A stretch of 64,000 nucleotides of DNA from Byssothecium circinans. Taxonomy: Eukaryota > Ascomycota > Dothideomycetes > Pleosporales > Massarinaceae. This document shows positions 22,178 through 32,854 of this stretch, one piece after another. The notes beneath the pieces are model-generated. The model saw only the letters and a program-made list of their open reading frames with translations, ran no database searches and was not told the origin of the DNA. The DNA lies in contig ML977006.1 of assembly GCA_010015675.1 (NCBI GenBank), forward strand, positions 285,933 through 349,932, given 5' to 3'. Both the position numbers and the translations under genes were made by a program. Each line of letters begins with the position of its first letter. Position 1 is the first letter of the stretch.

Positions 22178-23926
22178 ATGGATGACGTGTTGAGTCTGCT
22201 CGAGGTACGCCTGCGCCGCAGCATTTTTCCCACCCACAATGACATGAAGATCGCGAAATGATGCTCAGAGTGCTAACAAGGGGAATAGCAGGAATACTGC
22301 CCGCCTATAGATCCCGCGCTCGTTCACGCGCTGTACCCCGACTACGCCCCACATGAATTGCAGGTTTTGAAGAGTATCCTTGATGGGATGAAGAACGATG
22401 CCATCGCCGAACAGCTCACCGAGTTCGACGCCTCGGGGAGTAGTGGAGGTATTGGTGTAGGAGGCGAGAAAAATGGCGCCGACGAAAAGGACATGGAGTC
22501 GACTGCGGAAAGTTGGGCGAGTCAGACTACCGTCACGGATTACACGGGGGTTGGGGAAAGGTCTGGGTCGAGTTCCGCAGAAGGAGAGGGGGATAGGGAG
22601 TGTTTTCGCGAGATGGACGGGTATGTATCCTGTTTGTGGGAAGAGAAACTGGAGGGTTCAATACGACATCGTGGCTGACGATTCGTGTACAGGCTCGACG
22701 TCCCGACGAAAGAACTCATTCTCGCCGAAACATTCCCTACGTTGCGTCTCGATCTTATAACATATACGCTAAAGAAATGCGATAATGACTTTAGCAAGGC
22801 GACGGACGAGCTGCTCAATCATGTATACTTCGACGATACACAGGCGAGTCCAACAGAGGAGGCTACGCCGAAGGGAATCGATGCATTCGCTGAGGAATTC
22901 CATATCCCAAAGCCCGGTAAAAGGGGAAAGAGAAAGAAGCAGAAAGGCGCTTTATATGACGCTACCAGTCCAATGTCGGCATCCGAAAGCGATTTATATC
23001 CCACGCCCCCAGTCACGAATAGATGGAACGATGGAGGCAGGGACATCGAGTTCATCGCGTCAAGGACGAGGCTAGAAAGAAATGTTATCGCTTCGAGTTA
23101 CCATAAGAATAGCGCATCGCTCGCTGCTACGATCCTAGCCATAATAAGAGACGATCTAGCCCAGCATAAAAACCACGGCGAACCAGACGCCAGCCTCATC
23201 CAACCCGCCCTCGAACTCGTCGCCGAATTCACAAACATCGACCTCGAATACGCCGTCTCCCTCATCCGCCTCACGGAACCGTCGACAGCGAACGCGCACG
23301 AACTCGCAAAAGCCCTGACAGTCTACCCAAACGCAAAGCAGCTGTCGACCGTCGACCTCAAGATAATACCGCGCTACGCACCACTAAACCTTGCAGATGC
23401 GTCGGCGGAAATTTCCCCGAAACCACCTGCTCTCCCTCCTCCAGCCACGCCAAGGACCACAGAGAGCCTAACCGCAGAGCGAAGGGAAGCCTTCACCAAG
23501 GCCTCCACCGCCTACCGCAAAGGCCGCTCCGAACCCCTCATGCGCGCCGTAGCGACATACTACTCGCAGCTCGGCCGAGACGCGCACTCGCACCTGCTCG
23601 CCTCCCGCGCCGCCGACGCCGACGCCCTCGTCGCTTCGCAGTCTACCCCCACGGTCCTGGATCTGCATTTCGTAGACGTCAAGAGCGCTACGCGGATCGC
23701 CAAGGAGAGAACGCGGGGTTGGTGGGAAGACCTGGGCGAGCAGAGGATCCCCGGGGGTGGGAGGATGGGCGTCGGGGACGGGTTTAGGGTTGTCACGGGC
23801 GTGGGGAGGCATAGTGAGGGCGGGAGGGGGAAGTTGGGACCTGCGGTTTATAGGGCGTTGGTTGGGGAGGGGTGGAGGGTGGAGGTTCGGGGTGGGGAGG
23901 TTGTGGTTTGGGGGAGGAGGAGATGA
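22178..23926 (+). CDS. CUE2: CUE-DUF1771-SMR domain protein, Cue2-like mRNA endonuclease
   Basis: Spliced from 22178-22204, 22289-22620 and 22693-23926 (530 residues). The nine-codon first exon (MDDVLSLLE) joins QEYCPPIDPALVHALYPDY, which restores a conserved N-terminal segment. A CUE-like ubiquitin-binding helix bundle lies at about 121-165 (LAETFPTLRLDLITYTLKKC). DUF1771 starts near 378 (SLTAERREAF). An SMR domain runs from about 441 to the end, with the LDLH motif and TGVGRHSEGG loop (Asp and His present). This is the architecture of yeast Cue2, which cleaves mRNA in collided ribosomes during no-go decay. The usual LDLHG has Phe in place of Gly here, and the conserved GxGxHS loop is intact. 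The role is inferred by family. Confidence 0.85.
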
Positions 23927-26566
23927 GGGTGGAGGGTGTGGGGTGTGAGACGCGAGGGGCGCTATCTTTGGATATCTAGAGGGAAGATTATCTGGGATGG
24001 AGATGGTGCATATTTTTGGGCTGCGACGAGACGAGACCAGATGAGATGGGATAGATGTAGGTACCCTTATCGTGAGTGGGGTTAATGTATAGTGTAGTGT
24101 GGATTTGTGGCGGAGCTCCTCTTCTAGCTGTGGAATAAACGGAATGAATGGAATGAATATCATAGACCTACCGCTTTATTATATCTGAAAAGACGAGTGA
24201 AGTGAGTACAGCCGAGTGAGGAGTGAGAGAACTCGGATGCTTGGATAGGGCAGGGCACGGTAGGGCACGGTACTTTGGGGTTGGGGGTCGGTGGAGATTC
24301 AGTGGAAAATGCACGCAGAAATTTATTTATTTTTGCACATGGGAGGTCGTTTTATCGCCATTTATTCTCTCTCCCTCGCTCTCTCGTGTTTGCAACAGCG
24401 CATGTGCTCGATACATGGATTTGAAGAGAGGGACCGAGTTTGAATCCATTTCATAGGTACCAGCTAGCGTATTCCCCTCCCGTAAGACCCGCCTGTTCTT
24501 CCAGATGCCAGGGGGCAGTAATCTTTCGAGTTTTGGATGTAAATCCGGTTTCGGGTTTGGTTTCTCTGCATATCTACACTAACTAACGCGGTGGATTATA
24601 TAATCACGCAGTCTTTGGAGTATTATCTAGCACGTATGTTATACAAAGGTAAAGATGGAGAGGAGACAGAGATAGAGATAGAGAAACAGTAAGGTCAGTG
24701 GTCCCACGATAGGAGGGGAATGAAGCGGGATGCTGAGGGCGCGCGTGAGTAAGTGAGAGTTAAGACCTTGCGTGTATGTGCTTTGGTAGAGCGGGACTCT
24801 TGGAGACCCGGTGTATGTTTACGGGTATTGTGGGAAACGGAGGGTTTATGCCTTGCGGATTATGTTGATGTTGCCACGGTTTTTAGAGCGGAGTTGAGAG
24901 ATCTGTGGGGTTTATGCTGAGTTTCTTGGGCGTAGATGTGTGTATTTGGGAAAGGAAAGTGGAGCGGAGTAGGAGTAGAGTAGGACTAAGAGATCACCAA
25001 CTGAGATAGAGATTAGAAGCACACATACACACGCACAGAGCGAGAAAGAGAGATAGGGATCTTCGAAATCCTAGGGACAAAGTTTGCTCTAGTGAGTGTT
25101 AAGCTGGTAGTAAGCTACTACCTTCTCTACCTTCTCTTCCCCAAACCCCTACTATAAGCGGGTTAAACCCCTATCATAGGATTTACCCTCTTATCCTAAG
25201 GGGGCTAGAAGCTGTAGTATTGACCGTGAGCGGAGATCTGTTTGATTCGGAAAACATAGTATACAAGCCCCACGTCAAGTTTCCAAAGCGGAGTCTCCAA
25301 GATCTGTAGTTTTTATACCTTGTTTCTCCGGTGTAGCGCGTGTATATTTACGTAGAAAAGGAAAGTGGAGTAGATCAGAGCGGGCAACATTTTTGTTGGA
25401 GGAATAAGGCTTATTGTCCGTTTACAACTTAGTTTTAACGAAGGCGACGAGACATAATTGATTTGAAAAACATGTTATACATGCCTTCTTCCTCGTATAC
25501 GGCCAAGTCACAGATGGGGCGTGTACAGTGAGTTCGTGAAGCGTAGTTTGGTTTTCTCAATCTGTGTGTGGTGTTATGCCTCATTTCTTGGGCATCTATA
25601 TTTAGAAAGGGAAACGCGGAGCGGAGCGGGTTGTGTTTTGGTCAGCGGGGCAATTGTCATCATTCTATAGGTAGTTAAGCTCAGGCAAAACCTGTTTGAT
25701 TATTTGGAAAAAAGTGCAGACTATACTTGCCTCACGTTAAGTTTCCAAAGCGGAGTAGCGAGGGGCTTAAGATCGTGTGGTGTTTATGCCTCGCTTCTCG
25801 GGTGTGGGTATTTGGAAAACATGTTATCCTTGCCTCACCTTAAGTTTCCAAAGCGAAGTCTTGAGATCTTAACTGTTTATGCCTTGTTTGCTAAGTGTGT
25901 ATATTTAGAACAGCGGAGCGGAGGGAACGGCTTTGTTGGCGAGCGTGTCTCAAATAACTGCTGTCAGTTCTATCATGGCCTTGCAACTTGTTGAGGTCGG
26001 ATTAAGGCCGGAATAGGGTCGGGGGTTTCGTCCTGGGTTTGTCTAGGGTTTTATTGGGTTATTCGGCTGAGGTTCACGCGGAGGGTTGTAGTGATGGGTA
26101 TCTTGTTCGAGATGCTATATAGACTTCTATATGTGGATGTAATGGGTGAAGGGTTTGCGGGTCTGGATCGCCTTTCGCGATGCGCAGGCACGCAGAAGTA
26201 TTTTGCTGCTTTTCTATTACCATTTTGTGAGAAGGTACTGCACGAACTTTCAGAAACTTCGAGTTGCGAGTTGGAGTGGAGAGTATCAAGATGTGACGGT
26301 TCGGAAAGGTCCAGCTCTCCTGGACTCGTTCCATGGTGCATAGGGCGCGTTGTTTCTATTCGCTGCCATCCGTGCCTCACCGATCGCCTTGGATTTCGAT
26401 TCCTTGTTTCCGCCTCGTTTCTAAGGAACAAAGGTGTTTCCGCATACCAAGGCGTCGCGCGTTCTGCGACCCCCACTTTTTTCGGGACTAGCGTCACGCT
26501 AACTTTAAGCTTCTTTTGATCACCTCTCCGATCTTTTCGTCCCATCTTCCATCATTCGTGCCCTAG
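23927..26566. other. 2.6 kb without a convincing gene
   Basis: This stretch contains the 3' region of the CUE-SMR gene and the degenerate tandem array at 24840-25930, listed separately. Overlapping open frames at 26051-26545 on both strands have no recognisable domain and mutually shadow each other. I could not support either as a gene. Confidence 0.55.
24840..25930. repeat. Degenerate tandem array, about five units
   Basis: Two motifs recur in order. AAGTTTCCAAAGCGGAGT occurs near 25277 and 25743, with a variant at 25842. The phrase 'TTTATGCCTCGCTTCTCGGGTGT..GTATTTGGAAA' occurs in variants near 24908, 25314, 25573, 25790 and 25888. GGAAAGTGGAGCGGAG-like blocks often follow. Spacing is irregular (about 100-400 bp) and units are diverged. 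There is no sustained reading frame. It is neither RIP-like AT-rich DNA nor an obvious transposon. Confidence 0.6.
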
Positions 26567-27086
26567 ATGAGCAATATCATGGATGCCCCTTATGCCCTAT
26601 GGAGGATGATGCGGCGCCGTGAACTGTTCATCGGGAACACGGAAAGTGGGAAGCCTCACGGCGCAGAGCGATTCCGAAACATGCCTTCACCTGTCAAATC
26701 GTGGGACGATGACTTTCCAAACCCCGACCGTTACAATCGCTTTCGGAACGCCAATGCTCCTGATGGTGGGGTTTCGAAACGGATTTGGTGGACTGTTTTC
26801 TGTTACACTGCACTTTTCGTTTCAGAAGTGGGGAGGGGATCGTGGGTGGAGAACGTCATAGATGCTGAGGTGAGGTGTGAGTGGGTGAGCCACCATATCT
26901 TTGACTGTGCAGAAAGCGAGGGAGTTGCGATATGCTGAAGGAAAAGCGCTCATAGCACGCATCAATTCAACTTTGCTTCGCAACGGAATCGAGTCGAGTC
27001 TCCGTTCACCATCCGAGCGATCGCAAGCGCAACAGACCATTTGCGAGCTAAACCTTACTACCCTTCCTGAGGCTCTGGTATCATGA
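26567..27086 (+). CDS. Small two-exon gene, function unknown
   Basis: Exons 26567-26869 and 26913-27086 join in frame across a 43 bp intron (GTGAGG..TGCAG), giving 158 residues. The product has a basic, Arg-rich N-terminus (LWRMMRRREL) and one hydrophobic stretch near residues 73-87 (IWWTVFCYTALFVSEV). The C-terminal half (KARELRYAEGKALIARIN) is predicted helical. I recognise no family. Support comes from the clean splice sites and the open frame on both sides. Against it are the short intron and the lack of any known relative. It could be a lineage-specific gene or chance. Confidence 0.4.
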
Positions 27087-27624
27087 TCCGCGATTTGGTT
27101 CAAAAGGAAATGTCCGTGTGTCGTCTTCCGCTAGCGATCGTTTTAGCATCTTAGACATTTCTTGGACGTTCACGGTTACAGACTGGGCAAGGCATAACCG
27201 AAACAGTACCACCACCTCTTATCACTGTTTGTGAAGAAGATGTGATTGGCTCCCCCTCCCTCGATCGGCAATGGGCCTCGACTGCTGGGTACACTTTTCT
27301 GACGATGACAAGGCACCAGCTTGAGACCGGAGGAAAAGCTTAACTGGTTTCCGTCCGGCATGCCCCCATGGAGTGAAACCTCATTTTTAGAACCGAGCAC
27401 GTTTTGAGCATCAGGGCCTCCCCAGCTGTCAATTCCTTCTCCAGCCTTTATATAACCTTTATGCCCGTGCCGATTAGCCTTTTTCTACTTTATCAACTCC
27501 AGTCAGTCCCTCCTTACGACTTTCTAATTCCTCGTTGCTGCTAGTCGGCCTTTATTCAGTCTTATTCTCTCCTTGCTGCAGTGCAGTGACCTTCTAATCT
27601 TTACATACATCACATATCTTCATC
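27087..27624 (+). promoter_or_regulatory. Promoter and leader of the repeat-protein gene
   Basis: No gene is supported in this 538 bp. A TATA-like TTTATATAACC near 27446 lies about 170 bp upstream of the start codon. The leader then becomes C/T-rich, ending CACATATCTTCATC just before the ATG. This arrangement is common in strongly expressed fungal genes encoding secreted proteins; strength is inference. Confidence 0.4.
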
Positions 27625-30248
27625 ATGAAGTTCTCAGCATCTATAATGGCTGCTCTGGCGGCTAGCCCGTTGATCGCGGCCGCCCCCGCTCCTTACAAAC
27701 ATCTCACCAAGAAAGACACTACCGACTTCTCGGCCAAGATGCCCGCTCACTTCGTCGCCAACGTCCGCCGCGCCACTCACGAGAAGGCTGTGCAAAAGCG
27801 TGAGATTGACCAGATGCTCGGCGACATCGAGACCCGGGACCCCCACCACAAGGGTAAGGGTGGCAAAGGCAAGGGCCTCTTTGGCCGCGATATCGAGATG
27901 GAGATAGTGACCCGGGACCCTCACCACAAGGGCAAGGGTGGCAAGGGCAAGGGCCTCTTTGGTCGCGACGCTGAGATGGAGATCGAGACCCGGGACCCTC
28001 ACCATAAGGGAAAGGGTGGTAAGGGCAAGGGTCTTTTTGGCCGCGACGCTGAGATTGAGACCCGGGACCCTCACCACAAGGGGAAAGGTGGCAAGGGCAA
28101 GGGACTCTTTGGCCGTGATGCTGAGAAGGAGATCGAGGCTCGTCAGCTTGACCAGCTTCTCCAGGCCTTGACGGGCGGAAAAGGGAAAGCAAAAGCTGCG
28201 GGAGGTGGTGAGTTCTCACTTGGTCGAGATGTTGATGTGGGATCTGAATGAAGACTGACGTTAAAAAGATGCGGCCGGAGCTGATACCGATGACGATGCT
28301 GGGACAGGCAAAGGAAAGGCCGCAAAGGCTGGCAAGGCTGGCAAGGCAGGAAAGGCCGCAAAGGGCAAGGGAACTGGCACTGTAAGTTGCTCGAGGGTGA
28401 ATGTTCAAACCCCGTGATCTGACATCCGTCTTCAGGCCGGTGCAGCCGCCGCTTCTGGGTCCCCAGCAGCTGGCGGAGCTGGAGCTGTAAGTTCTTCCAA
28501 TTGATTCCCATTATATCAAGATCGTATGACTAACTCGCTCACAGGCTGTAAGCTTTGATGAACACGACTTCCATACGAAAAAAATACTGATTCAGACGGA
28601 TAGGGCAAAGCGAAGGCCAATGGCAATGGTAAGGCTGCTGCCTCTCCGGTTGCGGCCAACCCAGCTGGTGAGTTTTCCCTTTGTCTTCGAAAAACCATAC
28701 ATCACGTCGTGTCATCCACTCCGCAGATCAACGTCAACGACAATAATAACATACGAACTGCTGGATCATTCCACTGGCTTTCCTGTATTGTTTTTCGTTG
28801 GATGCGAGATCGTGCTGGTGGATCTCACCGTCATATACGCTTTAAACCCGATGTTGAAGCTCATACTGATAACATATAGGCGCAAACTCCCCCGCTGGTG
28901 CAGCCAACGGTGCAGCTGGTCAAGCTCAGCCTGCCGCCGGTAAGCACATCTTTCATAGCTCATTTCAATCATCACGCGAACTTCCTACTAACGATTTCAA
29001 GGCACTGCAAATCAAGCTCAACCCGGTGCTGCCAATCAAGCTCAACCTGGTGCTGCAGGTAAGAAGTCTCTCCTTTAGACAATGAGTCATGATTCCGTCA
29101 CGATCACTCGCGTTTCTCGAATGGAACACTGATCCCATTCACAGGTGTTAGCGCAGGCCAAACTACTGCTGGTCTTGGAGCTAAACCTAATGGTATGAAC
29201 TTAATTCCTTGAGTCCACCTCAGCGACAACATTCTCTTTTGTCTTGTTCTTCCTGTAGAACGATGAACTTCTTGGCACAACCATTCGCCTTCGAACATTC
29301 ACTAATCTTTTGTTGAAGGTGCCGGAACTCAAGGTGCCGGAACTCAAGGTGCCGGAACTCAAGGTGCCGGAACTCAAGGTACCGGAGCGCAGGGAGGTAC
29401 CGGAGCGCAGGCAGGTAACGGAGTTGCTGGCGGTAAGCTTTTCCCCCTTCTTCATGATTTGATATTGCTACGGGGGACACCGGCTGACTCCCAGCCGCAG
29501 GAGCTCAAAATGGCAATGGTGCGCAAAACGGAGCTGGAGGTGAGTCTCCCCCCTTTTTCTAAAAATGTACAGTCATGCGTCAAAGGTCTGGCAGCGCTTG
29601 TCCAAGTTTCAGCCTGTTTCAAACCTTGGACTCTGACTGATACCGTTTCTCAGAAAGCACCCATACTAACGTTTATTTCACTGCAGGTACAGGCAACCAG
29701 GCCGGTAACGGTGCTACACCCGCTGGTGTCAATGCTCCCGCTGGCGGTATGTTCCTTTCTCCTCCATCCTATTCCGTCTCCCATCCCTTCTCCATCTATT
29801 GATCGACCGTCCGATGACTGACGTTTGTTAGCTGCTCCATCTGGAACACCCGCTGGCGTCAACTCTCCCGCTGGTGTCAACTCTCCCGCTGGTGCCAACA
29901 CTCCCGCTGGTGCCAACAATCCCGCTGGTGCCAACACTCCCGCTGGTGCCAACACTCCCGCTGGTGCCAACACTCCCGCTGGTGCCAACACTCCCGCTGG
30001 TGCCAACAATCCCGCTGGTGCCAACACTCCCGCTGGTGTCAACGCTCCCCCTGGTGGTAAGCTCACACTCCTTATTATCTTCCATCCCTTCCCCTCCATT
30101 TATTGATCTATCGTTCAATGACTAACATTTGACAGCTGCTCCGTCTGGAGCTCCCGCCGCAGGAAAGGGCAAGGGCAAGGGAAAGAAGGCGAAGGGCAAG
30201 GGCAAGGCCAACGCGAATGCAGGAGATGCCGCCGCCGGCGCTTCATAA
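27625..30248 (+). CDS. Secreted modular repeat protein, Lys/Gly peptides plus Gly/Ala/Pro-rich exons
   Basis: I resolve 12 exons: 27625-28207, 28269-28381, 28436-28486, 28604-28667, 28880-28939, 29002-29058, 29145-29192, 29319-29432, 29501-29539, 29687-29746, 29832-30056 and 30136-30248 (508 residues, frame kept throughout). Residues 1-19 form a signal peptide. Residues 72-164 hold four identical copies of DPHHKGKGGKGKGLFGR, separated by acidic spacers of the DAEMEIETR type. A dibasic KR is at 58-59. The rest is Gly/Ala/Gln/Asn/Pro-rich: AGTQG repeats, TPAGAN repeats, and Lys/Gly blocks at the end. From the fourth exon on, every internal intron is phase 1, so the modules are symmetric. No known domain is present. 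It may be a wall, matrix or adhesive protein, or a precursor of processed peptides; sequence alone cannot decide. The 28487-28603 intron could instead contain a 3-nt exon (28545-28547). Confidence 0.8.
29319..29378 (+). repeat. In-frame 15 bp minisatellite encoding GAGTQ
   Basis: Four perfect copies of GGTGCCGGAACTCAA fill the start of one exon of the repeat-protein gene, followed by two diverged copies. The unit is five codons, so gain or loss of units keeps frame. Confidence 0.85.
29846..30055 (+). repeat. In-frame 18 bp minisatellite encoding TPAGAN
   Basis: Eleven full units of ACTCCCGCTGGTGCCAAC and close variants, plus a partial twelfth, fill one exon of the repeat-protein gene. First-codon variants give T, S or N, and GTC/GCC gives V or A. 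The near identity of the middle units suggests recent slippage or unequal exchange. Confidence 0.9.
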
Positions 30249-32854
30249 ATCGTCCACGGTGAGAAGTCGAAAGAGTCGGTGATGCCGATGATGTTGATAA
30301 GCGGAGGTCGACTATGAGTGCCACAGGGCCCACGTCCGCGGCACCAAGGCAATGCACATAATGAGCGGACTTCTTGTACCTTTTTTTCTTTATTTGTATG
30401 GCGGGCTTGATGCGCGCCGTAGGGTTGGTAATAATGAGTGTAGCTATAGATGTTGTGGGATTAAATGTGGACACTCGTTTGGGTTGACGAGTCTTGCCTT
30501 ATACTTTGAGCTCTTTGTGTGATGAGTTGAGTCGCGTGTGTGCTTTGGCTTGATGGTTGTGCTTGACAGGGCGTAAATAACGTGCTGCTCGTTCGTAACT
30601 TAAGAGGATTGTTTGGAGCGAAGCGGTGAGCGAAGATATGAAGGAATTCGTACCTTGTCCTGCCACCCTGCTAATAATATATACTATTATGAATAATGCA
30701 ACCGATACCAGTTAAGTTCTGTATACCATACCATATACAGCCTAAAGTCTTAGAAAGCCAGTGCCTTTATTTCCGCGCGTATTACCGCACACTAATAAGT
30801 ACTTGTGATAGTTGTCTGTTCAAACTCCTGGCAATTAGTTGTACTGATGAGAATCTTGCTAGCATAACGTCATCCAGACCCTTTACTTCGAGTCTATTAT
30901 AACCTCAATCCTCATCCGCTCATGCCGATTCACTCAATGTTTGATACTAATACCACTTTCCAAGTAAATAAAGGACTGAGAATAGTTTTTATGATGAATA
31001 CTCTGTAACGTTCTCTCTTCTCTCTCGCCAGTGTTGTCACCCCTGGTAAGATGCTTGACTTGAGGTAGCTACTACATGACATGCCCTTATTTCTGTTCTC
31101 AGCGCGTCCGTTACGTCCTGCAGGAGGCTTGCGTAGGTAAAGGTTTGCGCTAACTTTGTAGGACGTAAATATAATACCTACCAACCTACAACTAACTGCC
31201 TATTACGAGTATTATCAATATCTAATCATTAAAAAAGAAAACTCTCCCTAGAAATATTATTATATTAGCCTTCTATAGGAGGAACGTTGTTGAAATCGGC
31301 CGTTATTCTCAGTTTAATATTCAGTACCTCTATCTAGTCCAGCACCCACCGTCCACACACACATCCACCTCCTAATATAACTAAATATCTCCTTTCTCCC
31401 AAGAACTCTCCTTAACATATAATCCGCTACTTTCACTTACGCTCTTCCGTACTCCGGCGATCCTTCGCTGTTCAGTAAATTTCTCTTAATAGTACCCTCC
31501 TTATAAACTCCTTCACGCACTTACTTAACGCTCATACAAAATAAAGAAAACCAGTGAACTTAACGTTACAGAATTCTCCCAATCCTCGCCAATAAGTTAT
31601 AAAAATTCTGAAATACTCTTCCTGACCCGACCCGACCCGACCCGACAACGTCAAAGTCCAAGTCCAAATCCTGCCCCCTAGTTACTAGTTAGGCCTATTT
31701 ATATTTCACTAAATCTCTAAATCTCTAAAACCCCCGTCGCCGCCGTCGTCCTTCTGAACCTTCAACTGCCCAAACAACCAAACAACCACGCAATAAACAA
31801 CCACCAAGCCAATTCCAATTCCAATCCCAGTTCCCCTATCCGTATCCCTATTCCTGTTTGTTCTTCCTCGCAACCCCGAAATCCACCTCCTGCAGTTCAC
31901 CCTCATATGCTCACAGTCCAAGCCAAGACGGTAATATATATCATCCCATACAAAATCCCATACTAAGGTAAAGAAGAAGTCAAACCAGCCCCCATCACCG
32001 AACACCCCAAAAACGCCCAACACCCCTAGAAAGCCTAAAGCCTAAGGAAGCGAAAAACCCAGCAGAGGCGCGGAGTAAAATCGAGAAGAACCCCTAATCC
32101 GCAATCTCCATCCCTAATCCCCAGTCCCCAATCCCCAATCCCTAACACACTCAAAACCACAAAAAACACGTTCAGCGTGAATATCCCTCTCTTCCTACGC
32201 CATACACACACATACACATATCCACCCCTCCCCTCTCCAACCCTACTAGCAAAACCTACCAAACCCACCAAACAAGGAAGGAGAGGAGAGGAATGGAAGG
32301 AAAGAGACAACACCAATACCAATACCGCCCGTTAAAGAGTTACCTTAGCCCAAATCAAAATACCACCTTCTGTCTTCTATCTTCTATCTTCTATCTTCTA
32401 TCTTCTATCTTCTATCTTCTATCTTCTATCTTCTATCCGCCCCTGCTTATCCTATGTACTGTACTTGTGCTGTACTGTGCAAAGTAGACAACGTAGAAGT
32501 AGATAGAGTAGAAGTAGACAGGGAAAGTGCGCCAGGCTAGGCAGGCACTCCACATAACTAGTTCGTATCTCCATGACCTTTCCCGTCTTACAGTTTACAG
32601 TTCACAGTCACAGTTTACAGTTTACACTACACACGATACAATCACTCACTCACTCTATCTTCGTAACCCCAACCCCCTGCATATGTTACATTTGTCATTG
32701 TCATTGCCATTATCATTGTCAAATCCCACACTACACGCTGAATATGCTCCGCTTGATCCAACAACCCCTCTCCCCCCTTATCACCCCAACCACCTCCCTC
32801 TCCCTCCCTCCCTCCCCCCCGGCCCCCAACCCCCACCCACCTCACCCCTTCCGC
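30249..32854. other. 2.6 kb intergenic stretch with simple repeats
   Basis: I found no supportable gene. The stretch has CCGAC repeats at about 31625-31648, AATCCC/AATTCC-rich runs near 31810-31850 and 32100-32150, and the heptamer array at 32373. Minus-strand open frames at 31709-32023 and 32035-32322 include hydrophobic runs but follow these simple sequences, and I do not support them as genes. Confidence 0.5.
32373..32437. repeat. Heptanucleotide microsatellite (TCTTCTA)n
   Basis: About nine uninterrupted copies of a 7 bp unit lie downstream of the DUG2 stop codon, in the region beyond its 3' end. Confidence 0.9.

Noticed and set aside
26051..26545. Overlapping open frames of 164 (minus) and 142 (plus) codons
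   Set aside because: Each is the shadow of the other, neither has a recognisable domain, and composition does not favour one strand.
27625..28207. Alpha-type mating pheromone precursor
   Set aside because: There are signal-peptide and repeat features, but the repeated core has no Trp or Cys and none of the W-x-x-x-PG pheromone pattern; dibasic sites do not flank each unit.
27838..30056. Collagen-like triple helix
   Set aside because: Gly recurs, but the units are five or six residues long (GAGTQ, TPAGAN) and do not follow a Gly-X-Y triplet period.
31709..32322. Two minus-strand frames with hydrophobic runs
   Set aside because: They follow simple repeats (AATCCC/AATTCC) that translate to Gly/Ile/Leu runs. 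No splice or start evidence makes them a membrane protein.
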